Assembly (NCBI GenBank): GCA_964529975.1
Contig: CAZGXW010000005.1
Span: forward strand, 1-64,000
DNA length: 64,000 nt
Reading direction: 5' to 3'
Source: JADFMN01 sp964529975
Lineage (GTDB): Bacteria; Armatimonadota; Fimbriimonadia; Fimbriimonadales; Fimbriimonadaceae
The notes below the pieces were generated by a model. The model worked only from the letters and a program-made list of their open reading frames with translations, had not been told where the DNA came from and did no database searches. This document shows, piece by piece, positions 9,193 through 17,793 of the stretch; position 1 is the stretch's first letter, and every line of letters begins with the position of its first letter. A program made the translations under genes and the position numbers.

Positions 9193-10166
9193 ACTTGCGA
9201 CTCCCGGATGCGCGGATCGATCAGTTGTTGCGCGAGGTCGACGACCAGATTGACCGTGATGAACATGAAGCCCGTGACGAGCACACAGGCCATGATCACC
9301 GGCGTGTCCCCTTTCTGGATCGCGTTGATAGCCTCGTGGCCGATCCCAGGGACAAGGAACGCGGTCTCGACGATGAACGAGCCGGTCAAGAGGTATCCGA
9401 AACTCGAGCCAATCCCTGTAAGCACGGGCAAGATCGCGTTGCGGAGCGCGTGTCGGATGTAGAGCCGCATCGAAGGCAGGCCCTTCGCGATGCCAAGACG
9501 GATGAACTCTTGATTGAGCGTATCGATCATGCTGGCCCGCGTGAGTCGCGTGAGCGTGGCCATGGGCCGTGCGGCGAGGACGAGCACCGGCAGCACCATG
9601 TAATAGAACTTGGGCGCGTCCATCATGGACTCTGGCTTCCAACTCAGCGGCAATACGCCTAGCCGTATCGCAAAGAAGTACGCGAGCACTGGAGCGAGCA
9701 CGAAATTGGGCACAGTGACGCCGAGCGTGCTGAGGCTGAGCGCAAGGCGGTCGGCGAAGCGGTTCTCTTTGATCGCGCCGATCGTGCCGAGCAAGAGCGC
9801 AACGGCCGCCGCGAGCAAGATCGCCAGGAACGCCAACTGGATGGAGATCGGCAGGACCTTCTTGATGATCGAGGTGACCGGGTCGCGCGTGCCCGTGATG
9901 CTCTGGCCGAGGTCGCCCTGCGCGGCGTTCCACATGTACTCGCCATAGCGGACCGGCCAGGGCCGGTCGAGGCCCATCTCGCGCTTCATCGCCTCGTAGC
10001 GCTCTTGGGTGAAGTTCTTTTCGCCGATCCTCACGAGTGCGGCGTCGCCGGGAGCGATCTCATCGGCCAGGAACGTGACGAGGGAGATGAAAACAAGGCT
10101 TGCGACCCCATAGAGGAGCCGCAAGAGCACGTTTCTGAGGATTCGGAGCCCGGACTTTCCTGCCAT
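9189..10166 (-). CDS. Peptide-type ABC transporter permease (DppB/OppB family)
   Basis: 325 aa with six predicted membrane segments. TM1 is followed by the DppB extracytoplasmic hallmark region, here with FLADEIAPGDAAL and MGLDRPWPVRYGEYMWNAAQGDLGQS. The EAA loop (KGLPSMRLYIRHALRNAILP) and the closing LVVDLAQQLIDPRIR are typical. It would form the channel heterodimer with the PDZ-containing DppC-like subunit just downstream. The start overlaps the cyclophilin stop by 1 bp, placing a periplasmic folding enzyme and the permeases in one transcript. The substrate cannot be told without the binding protein. Confidence 0.92.
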   Translation of the reverse strand: MAGKSGLRILRNVLLRLLYGVASLVFISLVTFLADEIAPGDAALVRIGEKNFTQERYEAMKREMGLDRPWPVRYGEYMWNAAQGDLGQSITGTRDPVTSIIKKVLPISIQLAFLAILLAAAVALLLGTIGAIKENRFADRLALSLSTLGVTVPNFVLAPVLAYFFAIRLGVLPLSWKPESMMDAPKFYYMVLPVLVLAARPMATLTRLTRASMIDTLNQEFIRLGIAKGLPSMRLYIRHALRNAILPVLTGIGSSFGYLLTGSFIVETAFLVPGIGHEAINAIQKGDTPVIMACVLVTGFMFITVNLVVDLAQQLIDPRIRESQV

Positions 10167-10714
10167 CAGCCGCGAACGATCGCGACTGAAGTTACCTTAT
10201 CGCCCAGGGCGACCTTGTTCACGATGGACATGTCCGAGACGACCTTTCCGAACACTGTTGAGGTGCCGTTGAGGAACCTGCTGTTCGCGAGCAGGATGTA
10301 GAACTGGCTGTCGCCACTGTTCTTGTCCTGGTTCTGCGTGGCGAGGCCCACGGAACCAACCACGTTGTCGAAGCCTGTGTCCTCGAACGGGATGCGCGTG
10401 CCTGAGCCACCTGTGCCGAGCGTCCGGTCGTCCATGGGCTTCGTCTTCGAGCCTGGGTCTCCGAACTGGACCAGGAACGGGCGAGGGTCTTTGACGACCC
10501 TAAAGAACTTCTGGCCGTTGTAAAAACCGCGCTCGGCCAAGCCGATGATGTGGGCCGTGGTCTTGGGAGCCTCCTTGGTGTAAAGGAGGATGTCGATCTG
10601 GCCGCCGCCTTCTAGGCTCATTCGCATCACAGTCTCCCCAGGCTTCGGCTTGTACTGCGCGAATCCTAGGGCGGCGAGTGCGACTAGCAGAACGACGAGG
10701 ATAGACCTGAGCAT
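10166..10714 (-). CDS. Secreted cyclophilin-type peptidyl-prolyl cis-trans isomerase
   Basis: 182 aa. The signal peptide MLRSILVVLLVALAALGFAQ is followed by one cyclophilin domain with APKTTAHIIGLAERGFYNGQ, KFFRVV, a long loop, NSGDSQFYILL and LNGTSTVFGKVV. It would speed proline isomerisation in the periplasm or on the cell surface. ATG 10714 was chosen because AAGGTG lies at SD distance and the signal peptide begins there. It overlaps the DppB-like gene by 1 bp. TAAGGT about 14 nt upstream could be a -10 box. Confidence 0.9.
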   Translation of the reverse strand: MLRSILVVLLVALAALGFAQYKPKPGETVMRMSLEGGGQIDILLYTKEAPKTTAHIIGLAERGFYNGQKFFRVVKDPRPFLVQFGDPGSKTKPMDDRTLGTGGSGTRIPFEDTGFDNVVGSVGLATQNQDKNSGDSQFYILLANSRFLNGTSTVFGKVVSDMSIVNKVALGDKVTSVAIVRG

Positions 10715-10766
10715 GCGTTCACCTTCATACCTTAGACGTCCCAGAGCTTGCCCGGGAACGCCAGAC

Positions 10767-11324
10767 TCAGTCTTCGAGCCTACGGCCGTACCCGTCCAAC
10801 TTGACCCCGCCTGAAAGGATGACGATCCCATCGATCAGGGGCCAAATCCAGGCAATGCCGCACGTGATGATGCTCACAAACAACTGCAGGATTCCATGGG
10901 CCAAGTAGCCGAGGTACAGCCTTCCCGCCCCGGGAACCACGATATTGAGCACACCGGCCGCGACCCGGCTCTTGTCGCTCTTTGGAGCGTGCGCCTGGAT
11001 GTATTGCCAGCCCGCCTGACTGTGCAGGGTGTGGGTCTGGCCGTAGTCCGGAGCCATCGGCGTGATCGACCTTGGTGCCGTCGGCATGGGCGGCGGGCTG
11101 TAGGGCGGCGGAGTCGTGCCAGGCGCGGCGATTCCGAGGTCGCTTCGAAGTTCGGGCACGGTGCTCGCCTGTGACCAGTCCGCCATTCCCTGGCGCCAGA
11201 TGTAGGTTTCGCCAGTGATGACGCCGTCGGCGGCCAATTCTCGTATCTGGGTCAGCGTCAATGGCCCGAGTTGGCCGTAGTGGCCGACGTAGTACCATTC
11301 TGCCGCTGTTTGGGAATCGCTCAT
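10767..11324 (-). CDS. GYF_2 and TM2 domain membrane protein
   Basis: 185 aa. Residues about 9-62 form a GYF_2 domain (WYYVGHYGQLGPLTLTQIREL, ending in the WRQGMADW motif). A Pro-rich linker (65-105) joins it to a TM2 domain (about 118-178) with RVAAGVLNIVVPGAGRLYLGY and a second helix around IITCGIAWIWPLIDGI. GYF_2 domains bind proline-rich partners; TM2 proteins are small membrane proteins of unclear role. The gene starts a minus-strand cluster; TAAACT at 11348-11353 is a candidate -10 box 23 nt before the ATG. Confidence 0.87.
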   Translation of the reverse strand: MSDSQTAAEWYYVGHYGQLGPLTLTQIRELAADGVITGETYIWRQGMADWSQASTVPELRSDLGIAAPGTTPPPYSPPPMPTAPRSITPMAPDYGQTHTLHSQAGWQYIQAHAPKSDKSRVAAGVLNIVVPGAGRLYLGYLAHGILQLFVSIITCGIAWIWPLIDGIVILSGGVKLDGYGRRLED

Positions 11325-11347
11325 GCCGCGCCGTCTGGGTGTTCGGG

Positions 11348-11353
11348 AGTTTA
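11348..11353 (-). promoter_or_regulatory. Candidate -10 box TAAACT for the GYF_2/TM2 gene
   Basis: TAAACT on the minus strand lies 23 nt before the ATG at 11324. It matches the hexamer class found elsewhere in the window but implies a short leader rather than a leaderless start. Confidence 0.35.
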
Positions 11354-11410
11354 TCTAATACTGAGCGGGGAGCCCAGGGGTTTCGGCCCGAGCCGGAGTC
11401 GACCCGCTGG

Positions 11411-11416
11411 TATCTT
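11411..11416 (+). promoter_or_regulatory. Candidate leaderless -10 box TATCTT for gltX
   Basis: GTATCTT ends 8 nt before ATG 11425. The intervening GGGGAG could instead act as an SD sequence, so this case is ambiguous. Confidence 0.35.
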
Positions 11417-11424
11417 GGGGAGCG

Positions 11425-12945
11425 ATGTCCGTCCGCGTCCGATATGCCCCCAGCCCTACCGGGAGCCCGCACGTCGGCAACATACGGACCGCGCTCTTCA
11501 ACCATCTCTTTGCTCAGCACCACGGTGGGGTCCATATCGTGCGAATCGAGGACACTGACCGCACGCGCTACGTCCCAGGCTGTGAGGAGGAGATCCTCGA
11601 GAGCCTCGAATACGTCGGTGTGAAGTGGCAAGAAGGCCCCAACGTCGGCGGCCCACAAGGGCCGTATAGACAGAGCGAGAGGAAGGAGACTGGCCTTTAC
11701 CAGCCGGTGATCGACAGGCTGCTGGAGAGTGGCGCGGGGTATTGGGCGTTCGACACGTCGGAGGAACTCGCCGAGATGCGCGAGTACCAGCAGATCAACA
11801 AACAGCCGATCGGCTACTTCGGCGGTGTGTGGCGCGACGCAACGCCGGCCAAGGTCGAGGAGGCCCGGCTCGCTGGTAAGCCCGGCGTCATCCGGCTGCG
11901 CATCCCTCGTGACCAGACGATCGTCGTCGACGACGCAATTCGCGGGCGGGTGGAGATCGGTTCGAACGGTGTTGACGATCCGGTGCTCATCAAGGCCGAT
12001 GGAATGCCGACCTACCACTTTGCCGCAATGGTCGACGACCAATTGATGGGGATCACGCACGTCTTTCGGGGCGAGGAATGGATCAGTAGCGCGCCCAAGC
12101 ACGTTGTGCTGATCCGTGCCTTGGGCTGGGAGCCACCGGTGTTCGTGCACGTCCCCGTCATCAAGGGCAAGGACGGCAGCAAACTGAGCAAGCGCCACGG
12201 CGACACCGCCTGCCTCGACTTTCGCCGCGCAGGCTTTTTGAGCGAGGCCCTCGCCAACTTCATTGCCCTCATTGGTTGGTCGCCAGGCGGTGACCGCGAA
12301 CTCATGACTATGGGCGAAATGGCCGAGGCTTTCGACATCAAGGGCATCCAGCCTTCGCCGGGCGTGTTCGACATCGAAAAACTCTCGTGGATGAACGGGC
12401 ACTACATCCGCCAGATGGATCCGACCTCGCTCGCGACGATGGTGCGTGACTACTCTTCGTGCGAGGAGAACCAGGGCTACTGGTCGCAAAAGGGCGCGAA
12501 CGAGACGGTCGAGGGCATGAGACTGCTCGTTTCGACATGGGAGTCTGACCGACCGCTCGTTGAGAGCGCGGTCACCCTGGAACAAGAGCGCGTTGCATCC
12601 CTTCCTGAATTTGGCACCGCGTGCTCGTTCTTCTTCGTCGAGGACGTCGACTTCGACCCGAAGGCAGTCGAAAAGTGGAAAGGCCAGCCACACATCAAGG
12701 AGATGTTCGACGTCTTCATTGCCTATTTCTCGACGAAGGAGTCGGCCGCCGTCGCTGACTGCGAAGCCCTCTTGCGCGAATTCCAGGCGAAAGCAGGATT
12801 TGACAAACTCGGGCCGGTGGTCCACCCCACGCGCGTCGCACTAACGGGCAAGACCATCGGGCCGGGGCTGTTTGAACTGATGGCCGCCCTTGGTCCGGCG
12901 AGGCTTGTCCACAGATTCGAACGCGCAAAAGGGATCTTGCTGTGA
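11425..12945 (+). CDS. gltX: Glutamyl-tRNA synthetase
   Basis: 506 aa class I synthetase that charges tRNA-Glu (and possibly tRNA-Gln where no GlnRS exists). The N-terminus RYAPSPTGSPHVGNIRTALF carries the HIGH-type motif and KLSKR (253-257) is the KMSKS equivalent. RIEDTDRTR and FRGEEWISS are also family marks. The C-terminal third is the anticodon-binding region. A GTGA overlap couples it to hisD. Confidence 0.96.
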   Translation: MSVRVRYAPSPTGSPHVGNIRTALFNHLFAQHHGGVHIVRIEDTDRTRYVPGCEEEILESLEYVGVKWQEGPNVGGPQGPYRQSERKETGLYQPVIDRLLESGAGYWAFDTSEELAEMREYQQINKQPIGYFGGVWRDATPAKVEEARLAGKPGVIRLRIPRDQTIVVDDAIRGRVEIGSNGVDDPVLIKADGMPTYHFAAMVDDQLMGITHVFRGEEWISSAPKHVVLIRALGWEPPVFVHVPVIKGKDGSKLSKRHGDTACLDFRRAGFLSEALANFIALIGWSPGGDRELMTMGEMAEAFDIKGIQPSPGVFDIEKLSWMNGHYIRQMDPTSLATMVRDYSSCEENQGYWSQKGANETVEGMRLLVSTWESDRPLVESAVTLEQERVASLPEFGTACSFFFVEDVDFDPKAVEKWKGQPHIKEMFDVFIAYFSTKESAAVADCEALLREFQAKAGFDKLGPVVHPTRVALTGKTIGPGLFELMAALGPARLVHRFERAKGILL

Positions 12946-14243
12946 GTCTCGTCAACGTCTATCGCTTCGGCGACCCATCGCTGTCCAGGTTCATTGACAG
13001 ACGGCCCTCGTTCGACCCTAGCCTGGTCCGCAGTGTCGCCCAGACCATCGAGGAGGTCGAGAAGCGCGGCGCAGACGCCGTCCTCGAGCACACTCGCCGG
13101 TTCGACGCGCCTGTGATCGAGCGTCTCTTCGCCGAGACCACTGCGACCGTGTCCGACGATCAAGCAGAGGCTATCCGGACCGCGATCGCCCGCGTCACCG
13201 AGTTTCACGAAGTCCAACTCGAGACCTTGACCGAAGGGATGACCCAGGTCGGAGACGGCTACGGTTGGCGGACGTTCTCGAACGACGAGCGAGAGAGCGG
13301 CATGGTCGGTCAGCGCCTGCTCCCTGTCGCGAGCGCTGGGATCTATGTGCCAGGTGGCAAGGCGAACTATCCGAGCAGCGTCGTGATGAACGTCGTCCCT
13401 GCCCGCGTGGCAGGCGTCGAACGCATCGTTGTGGCAACGCCGCCGAACAAGCACGGTGAGGTCTCTCCTGCCGTGCTCTTCGCTTGCAAGGAACTCGGCG
13501 TGGAGACCGTGCTCATGGCGGGCGGCGCGAGCGCAGTCGCTGCCATGGCGCTCGGCATCGATGGCCTAGAACGCGTCGACGTGGTCGCCGGACCTGGGAA
13601 CAAGTACGTCAACGAGGCCAAGCGCCAACTTTGGGGGACGGTCGGGCTCGACGCCTATGCCGGTCCGAGCGAAGTGTGCGTCGTCGTCGACGAATCCGCA
13701 GACGCAAGGTGCGCCGCTCTCGACCTCCTTACTCAGGTCGAGCACGCCGAAGACAACGTCGCGATGCTCGTGGGCACGAGCGATGTAGTCGTCGAGAGCG
13801 TGCTCACAGAGGCCGAATCGATTCTTGCGCAGGCGGCCCGGTCGCAAACGATCTTGCACGCCTTGCGAGACCATGGCGTCGCCGTAGTGTGCGACTCGCT
13901 GCCTCAGGCGATCGATCTCGTCAACCGGTTCGCCCCCGAACACCTGGCGCTTCATGTCGAGGATCCTGCGACTATCCTTCAACTCGTCCGCAACGCGGGC
14001 GCGGTCATGATGGGAAAGTGGACGGCGCAAAGTGTGGGCGACTATTGCGAAGGGCCATCACACACGCTGCCCACGAGCGGTGCGGCGCGGTTCGCCAGCC
14101 CCATCAATGTGACGACCTTTATGAGGTTCCAGACGGTGTCCCTGCTCGAGTCGGAGGACGCCGCCGAACTTGCTCCTATCGCCCAGGCGTTCGCGGAGAT
14201 TGAGGGCCTTCCCCTCCACGGACTGGCGGCGGTCCGCGACTGA
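12942..14243 (+). CDS. hisD: Histidinol dehydrogenase
   Basis: 433 aa from a GTG within the gltX stop. It oxidises L-histidinol to L-histidine in two NAD-dependent steps. Family motifs are complete: VPGGKANYPSSVVMNVVPARVAGV, AGGASAVAAMALG, VDVVAGPGNKYV, GLDAYAGPSEV, NRFAPEHLAL with the catalytic His region, and GPSHTLPTSGAARFASP with zinc-binding His. No other his genes are nearby, so the pathway is dispersed in this genome. Confidence 0.96.
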   Translation: MSLVNVYRFGDPSLSRFIDRRPSFDPSLVRSVAQTIEEVEKRGADAVLEHTRRFDAPVIERLFAETTATVSDDQAEAIRTAIARVTEFHEVQLETLTEGMTQVGDGYGWRTFSNDERESGMVGQRLLPVASAGIYVPGGKANYPSSVVMNVVPARVAGVERIVVATPPNKHGEVSPAVLFACKELGVETVLMAGGASAVAAMALGIDGLERVDVVAGPGNKYVNEAKRQLWGTVGLDAYAGPSEVCVVVDESADARCAALDLLTQVEHAEDNVAMLVGTSDVVVESVLTEAESILAQAARSQTILHALRDHGVAVVCDSLPQAIDLVNRFAPEHLALHVEDPATILQLVRNAGAVMMGKWTAQSVGDYCEGPSHTLPTSGAARFASPINVTTFMRFQTVSLLESEDAAELAPIAQAFAEIEGLPLHGLAAVRD

Positions 14244-14310
14244 GAACAACGAAACGTGAGAAAATCGGTCAGGTTCCAACCTGTCTCGTTGCCGAACAAT
14301 CTCACAAGCC

Positions 14311-15243
14311 ATGTCTCACGGGGCCATGACCTTTCACGAACGGCTCGACCGCCTGGTCGAAGGGTTCGTCGTCCAGGCATCGAGCAAGCCTTCGGGAGTC
14401 GAGATCGCGGACCGCGCGGCTTTCAGCCTAGCCCAGACCCACAGGATCTTCTTGAAGGCTTACGGCGAGCCGCCTGGGGCGTTTCGACGCCGCCTGGTGC
14501 TCGAGCGCGCCGCTGACCGCTTGGCCCGTTCGGACGAGAGCGTCTGGAAGATCGCCGCCGAGAGCGGGTTTTCTTCCCCAGAAGGGTTCGCGCGCGCCTT
14601 CAAGCGCGCGTTCCGCACGACTCCTCGTTCCTACCGCAAGCGACCGACGGGCGGATGGATTCCATCCCCGAACCAGGTCCACTACTGGAAGGGCAGCCTC
14701 CTCAAGACCATGGCGACCGGAGAAACAAAGATGAACCTCATTGACCGATTGATCGAACACGACCTAGCCGACACGCGAAAGATGCTCGAGCGAGCACGCA
14801 CGCTGAGCGACGCGGAGTTGGACAAGAAGCACGCAGACCAACAGCCAAGGCTGTTTCTCGAGTGCTTCGAGCCGACCCTGCGCGGACGGCTCGACTACCT
14901 CGTCGTCACCAAGGAATGCTGGCTGGCCGCCGTGTACGCCCGCCCGAACCCCATGCTAGGAGAGCGCGACACGAGCGCGAAGGGTCTCCTCGATCGGTGG
15001 AACAGCGTGGAGGGAGAGTGGAGGCAACTCGTCAAGGACGTCGAGAAGGAGGGACGATGGGACGAGAGTTTCATCGATGCACTTTGCGAGCAGCCCGAGA
15101 CGTTCACGTTCGGGGGGATGATCGCCCATGTGCTCGACCGCTCCGCTCGCGACCGGGCCGAGGCATTCCGAGCGTTTACGGCCTTAGGTCACGACGACGC
15201 TGCGTTCGGCGATCCATTGACCTGGGAAATGAAGCGCGCATAG
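14311..15243 (+). CDS. AraC-type HTH regulator fused to a DinB-like domain
   Basis: 310 aa. Residues about 10-115 form an AraC-family double HTH (two helical units ending at SVWKIAAESGFSSPEGFARAFKR and RTTPRSYRK). A linker leads to a helical domain at about 145-310 that resembles DinB/YfiT four-helix bundles (LIEHDLADTRKMLERA, FGGMIAHVLDRSARDR). Such fusions are probably ligand- or metal-responsive regulators; the ligand here is unknown. The start could also be ATG 14326. No SD or TANNNT box is obvious in the 67 bp upstream. Confidence 0.8.
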   Translation: MSHGAMTFHERLDRLVEGFVVQASSKPSGVEIADRAAFSLAQTHRIFLKAYGEPPGAFRRRLVLERAADRLARSDESVWKIAAESGFSSPEGFARAFKRAFRTTPRSYRKRPTGGWIPSPNQVHYWKGSLLKTMATGETKMNLIDRLIEHDLADTRKMLERARTLSDAELDKKHADQQPRLFLECFEPTLRGRLDYLVVTKECWLAAVYARPNPMLGERDTSAKGLLDRWNSVEGEWRQLVKDVEKEGRWDESFIDALCEQPETFTFGGMIAHVLDRSARDRAEAFRAFTALGHDDAAFGDPLTWEMKRA

Positions 15244-15284
15244 AATGGGATCTCGCGGCTCGGAGCAATCCGGGCCGCGTCTCC

Positions 15285-15755
15285 TCACTTATTCTTTCGC
15301 TTTGACGCAGGGATCATCTCCTCGTACTGGCGGATGAAGTCTTTCAACTTCACCTTCTTCATCGTCTTACCGAGGAGTTCGAGCGGGACGTCTTCGAGTT
15401 TGCGCACACGCACGCAGCCCTTGCCCATGTCCAAACGCTTGCCTGTCTTCTTCCACTCCTCGACGAACCACTTAGAAAGGTCTTCGTCGGCGTAGATGCA
15501 AAAGAGGTAGATGCCGATGTGGTTCTTCTGGTTGCCGATCCCGGCAAACGGCAAAGGCTGCTTCGGGTCGCAGTGGTATCCGGCAGGATAAGTCTTGTGG
15601 GGCACAGACCAGCCGATCATCCCGTACTGGATCGTCTCCTGGAACCCCTTGTCGATGTTCTTGGCGATCACGTCGCGGATCGCCTTGATCGCCTTTCGGC
15701 GGTCCTCGGGGAGTTCCTCGAGGTACTGCGCGACTGAGGTCGCCTTGCTGGTCAT
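15285..15755 (-). CDS. DUF1801 family protein
   Basis: 156 aa. The sequence fits the DUF1801 (YdhG/YdeI-like) pattern: SVAQYLEELPEDRRKAIKAIRDVI at the N-terminus, then ETIQYGMIGWSVP and PFAGIGNQKNHIGIYLF, then a basic region (GCVRVRKLEDVPLELLG). These small cytosolic proteins have no firm biochemical function. TAGAAT lies 7 nt before the ATG and there is no SD, so the mRNA is probably leaderless. Confidence 0.85.
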   Translation of the reverse strand: MTSKATSVAQYLEELPEDRRKAIKAIRDVIAKNIDKGFQETIQYGMIGWSVPHKTYPAGYHCDPKQPLPFAGIGNQKNHIGIYLFCIYADEDLSKWFVEEWKKTGKRLDMGKGCVRVRKLEDVPLELLGKTMKKVKLKDFIRQYEEMIPASKRKNK

Positions 15756-15762
15756 GGCATAG

Positions 15763-15768
15763 ATTCTA
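15763..15768 (-). promoter_or_regulatory. Leaderless-type -10 box TAGAAT for the DUF1801 gene
   Basis: On the minus strand GTAGAAT is followed by 7 nt and then the ATG at 15755. That spacing would put the transcription start at or within a base or two of the start codon. Confidence 0.55.
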
Positions 15769-15777
15769 CCGACGGGT

Positions 15778-16317
15778 CTAGGCCAGTCGTTTCAAGAACT
15801 CGCCCGTGAACGCTTCGAGGTCGGCCCAGTCGGTGTATTCGTAGTCCTTGCTCGTATCGAGGTCGCCGCCCTCGCTCTTGACGATCTGCACCATGATGAA
15901 CCGCTTCAGCCAATCGTACTTGGTGTATTTCAGCGCTCCTGCGACCGCCTTCGTCACGCTCGGCTTCCACCCAGTCTCAACAAGGAACTCGTCGATACAT
16001 TTCTGGGTGTCGGCCTTGTGCTTCTCGTCTTGCTTGACTGCGGACATGCTCACCGAGAGGAACGCGCTCGGGCGCGCGCTCATGACGCCTGCGTGATCGG
16101 CCACAAAGTGACGAAGCGGCCGCTGGTGCTTCGTCTCGTGCAGCGAACCTGCTGCGATGAACGCGTCGTAGCCCGCCATGACGAACCCCGCCGGCACGTC
16201 TGCGCTGTCCACGACGTCGGCATTGTGGCCCTTGGCCTTGACCCACTCGGCGACTTGGTTCGCGATCTTGCGCGTGTGCCCTTCGGTCGTACCGTAGACG
16301 ATCAGTACCTTACTCAT
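15778..16317 (-). CDS. Flavodoxin-domain protein (HemG-like)
   Basis: 179 aa. The N-terminus VLIVYGTTEGHTRKIANQVAE is the FMN phosphate-binding loop of flavodoxins. AGYDAFIAAGSLHETKHQRPL and the later segments resemble menaquinone-dependent protoporphyrinogen IX dehydrogenase HemG. HemG oxidises protoporphyrinogen IX in haem synthesis, but no haem genes are nearby and other flavodoxin-like oxidoreductases look similar, so the reaction is unproven. The gene overlaps the end of the upstream membrane-protein gene by 8 bp. Confidence 0.78.
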   Translation of the reverse strand: MSKVLIVYGTTEGHTRKIANQVAEWVKAKGHNADVVDSADVPAGFVMAGYDAFIAAGSLHETKHQRPLRHFVADHAGVMSARPSAFLSVSMSAVKQDEKHKADTQKCIDEFLVETGWKPSVTKAVAGALKYTKYDWLKRFIMVQIVKSEGGDLDTSKDYEYTDWADLEAFTGEFLKRLA

Positions 16318-16756
16318 TCTTCAGTTTCCTCCAAACGATGATGGCAGCCACAGACACTGTCAGGCTGAACGGGAACGCGCTCCCCACCCCGAAGGGCGCG
16401 ATCGCGAGCAGAAAGATACAAGTGCCCAGGACGCCGACCCACAAAGCGCGCTTCCCCGCAGCGATGGTGACCGCGATGACTCCCTGCCCGGCAGCGATCG
16501 CGGAAATGATCCACCCCGCGTTGTCCTTAAAGTATCCCGTGATGAATGTGCGATAAGCGTCGAGCCAAACAAGGTCGGCGAACCCCTGGTACTCCTCAGG
16601 CTTGCTCAGGCCGATCCAGGTGTTGTAGACGCAAGCGTATCCGAACAGCAATGCGATCACCCAGCGCCCCACGTTCGGCCACCAAACCGCGGCAGCCAGG
16701 ATCAGCAACGCCACGACGTTGCTCACGGCATAGGGCACGACGTACTGCGGCGCCAC
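16310..16756 (-). CDS. Small integral membrane protein, function unknown
   Basis: 148 aa with about four hydrophobic segments (about residues 8-24, 30-46, 82-100, 107-143) and a short basic C-terminus. I do not recognise a family. The GTG start is supported by TAGACT placed 6 nt upstream in the leaderless arrangement. It overlaps the flavodoxin gene downstream, so the two are probably co-transcribed and may form a small membrane redox unit; that is only a guess. Confidence 0.65.
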   Translation of the reverse strand: MAPQYVVPYAVSNVVALLILAAAVWWPNVGRWVIALLFGYACVYNTWIGLSKPEEYQGFADLVWLDAYRTFITGYFKDNAGWIISAIAAGQGVIAVTIAAGKRALWVGVLGTCIFLLAIAPFGVGSAFPFSLTVSVAAIIVWRKLKNE

Positions 16757-16762
16757 AAGGGC

Positions 16763-16768
16763 AGTCTA
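16763..16768 (-). promoter_or_regulatory. Leaderless-type -10 box TAGACT for the membrane protein/flavodoxin operon
   Basis: GTAGACT on the minus strand precedes GTG 16756 by 6 nt, with no SD between. Confidence 0.5.
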
Positions 16769-16812
16769 CGGCAAGTCGAATCCTGACATTTCAGTCAACG
16801 AGGAAGCGGCGG

Positions 16813-16818
16813 TAACCT
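16813..16818 (+). promoter_or_regulatory. Leaderless-type -10 box TAACCT for the small basic protein
   Basis: GTAACCT lies 6 nt before ATG 16825 on the plus strand. Its presence is the best support that this short frame is a real gene. Confidence 0.45.
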
Positions 16819-16824
16819 TGAGCA

Positions 16825-17028
16825 ATGGCCCACACGAGAAAGAAGGGCGGTGAACGCAAGGACAAGAAGGTCGAGCGGATGCGCGAGGCCCAGGAGTTCA
16901 AGTCCGGCATGGCCAAGCCCAAGAAGAAGTCGAGCGACCAATGGGACATACAGGTCCAGAAGCCCGGCGGCCCAAGCGACCGCATGAGCCCACAGAACAA
17001 GGCTCGCCCCGCAAAGAAGAAGTCTTAG
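16825..17028 (+). CDS. Small lysine-rich basic protein, hypothetical
   Basis: 67 aa, very rich in Lys, Arg, Gln, Ser and Pro, with no hydrophobic segment (begins MAHTRKKGGERKDKKVERMR, ends with Lys-Lys-Ser). The composition suggests an RNA- or DNA-binding or ribosome-associated peptide, but there is no motif. A (G)TANNNT box sits 6 nt upstream. It ends convergent with the dioxygenase gene, overlapping by 4 bp. Confidence 0.6.
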   Translation: MAHTRKKGGERKDKKVERMREAQEFKSGMAKPKKKSSDQWDIQVQKPGGPSDRMSPQNKARPAKKKS

Positions 17029-17693
17029 GCGACCGGCGTCCAGCCGAGCACGATCTCGAACTTGGCGGCAAGTTCGCCCGCCCTCGACTCCTTGATCGGG
17101 TCGAACGGCACGATCACGGAGTTGCGTTGCCGCGAGTCGCGGATGCCGTTCAATACGCCGTCACGGTCGTTGCGCGGGTCGCCTTTCACGTAGCACTGGG
17201 TTGTCAGGAGTTCTCTTTCACCCTTGGTGACTTTGACGTGGATATGCGGCGTGCGGCCTGGGTAGGCGACCGGCTTGATCGTGCGGAACTTGTAGGTGCC
17301 GTCGCTTGACGTTTCGAACTTGCCGTAGCCTTGGAAGTTCTTGTCGAGCTTGTTTCGATTGTCGCTGCCGGTGTGGATGTACGCACCGTTGTTGTCCACC
17401 TGCCAGATCTCGATGAGGACTCCTTTGGCCGGTTCGCCCTTGGCAGCGAGGATGCGCCCGCTCAGGTGCGTGACTTCGCCGACGGCCGGAGTCGTGTTCT
17501 TGCCGATCACGACCAAGTCGTTGTCAGTGTCCAGCGGGAGCCGATCCGGGAAGAACGGACCCTCGGTCTGCGCCGGGGTTCGGACCAACTCTTGGGCCCA
17601 GTCGCCAGACTCCACCCAGCGGAGCGCCTCTTCGCTGAACAGCCTCAAGGTCGGTACCGCGAGTGCGCCCGCCGTCAAGGCGGCGAGAAAGTC
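17025..17693 (-). CDS. Intradiol ring-cleavage dioxygenase, Tat-exported, 5' end lost in gap
   Basis: The visible 222 residues begin with DFLAALTAGALAVPTL, which looks like the tail of a Tat signal (the expected RR would fall in the N run). The beta-sandwich core has EGPFFPD, GVLIEIWQVDNNGAYIHTG, a long loop, then VAYPGRTPHIHVKV. The two Tyr (in NNGAY and AYPGR) and two His (HIH) match the non-haem Fe(III) ligands of protocatechuate 3,4-dioxygenase-like enzymes. It would open catechol-type rings outside the cytoplasm; the substrate is unknown. Confidence 0.85.
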   Translation of the reverse strand, partial: DFLAALTAGALAVPTLRLFSEEALRWVESGDWAQELVRTPAQTEGPFFPDRLPLDTDNDLVVIGKNTTPAVGEVTHLSGRILAAKGEPAKGVLIEIWQVDNNGAYIHTGSDNRNKLDKNFQGYGKFETSSDGTYKFRTIKPVAYPGRTPHIHVKVTKGERELLTTQCYVKGDPRNDRDGVLNGIRDSRQRNSVIVPFDPIKESRAGELAAKFEIVLGWTPVA

Positions 17694-17793
17694 NNNNNNN
17701 NNNNNNNNNNNNNNNNNNNNNNNNNNNNNNNNNNNNNNNNNNNNNNNNNNNNNNNNNNNNNNNNNNNNNNNNNNNNNNNNNNNNNNNNNNNNN
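17694..17793. other. Assembly gap (100 N)
   Basis: A run of exactly 100 N. It hides the 5' ends of both the minus-strand dioxygenase and the plus-strand fucosidase and their promoters. The true distance is unknown. Confidence 0.99.

Noticed and set aside
10780..12825. Long minus-strand open frame opposite gltX (681 codons)
   Set aside because: It is antisense to a clear GltX with full motifs. Its protein is Arg/His/Val-rich without a domain. High-G+C antisense frames stay open by chance.
14256..14304. Inverted GTGAGA/TCTCAC pair in the hisD-AraC spacer as terminator or operator
   Set aside because: Only 6 bp, separated by 37 nt, with no T run; too weak to call.
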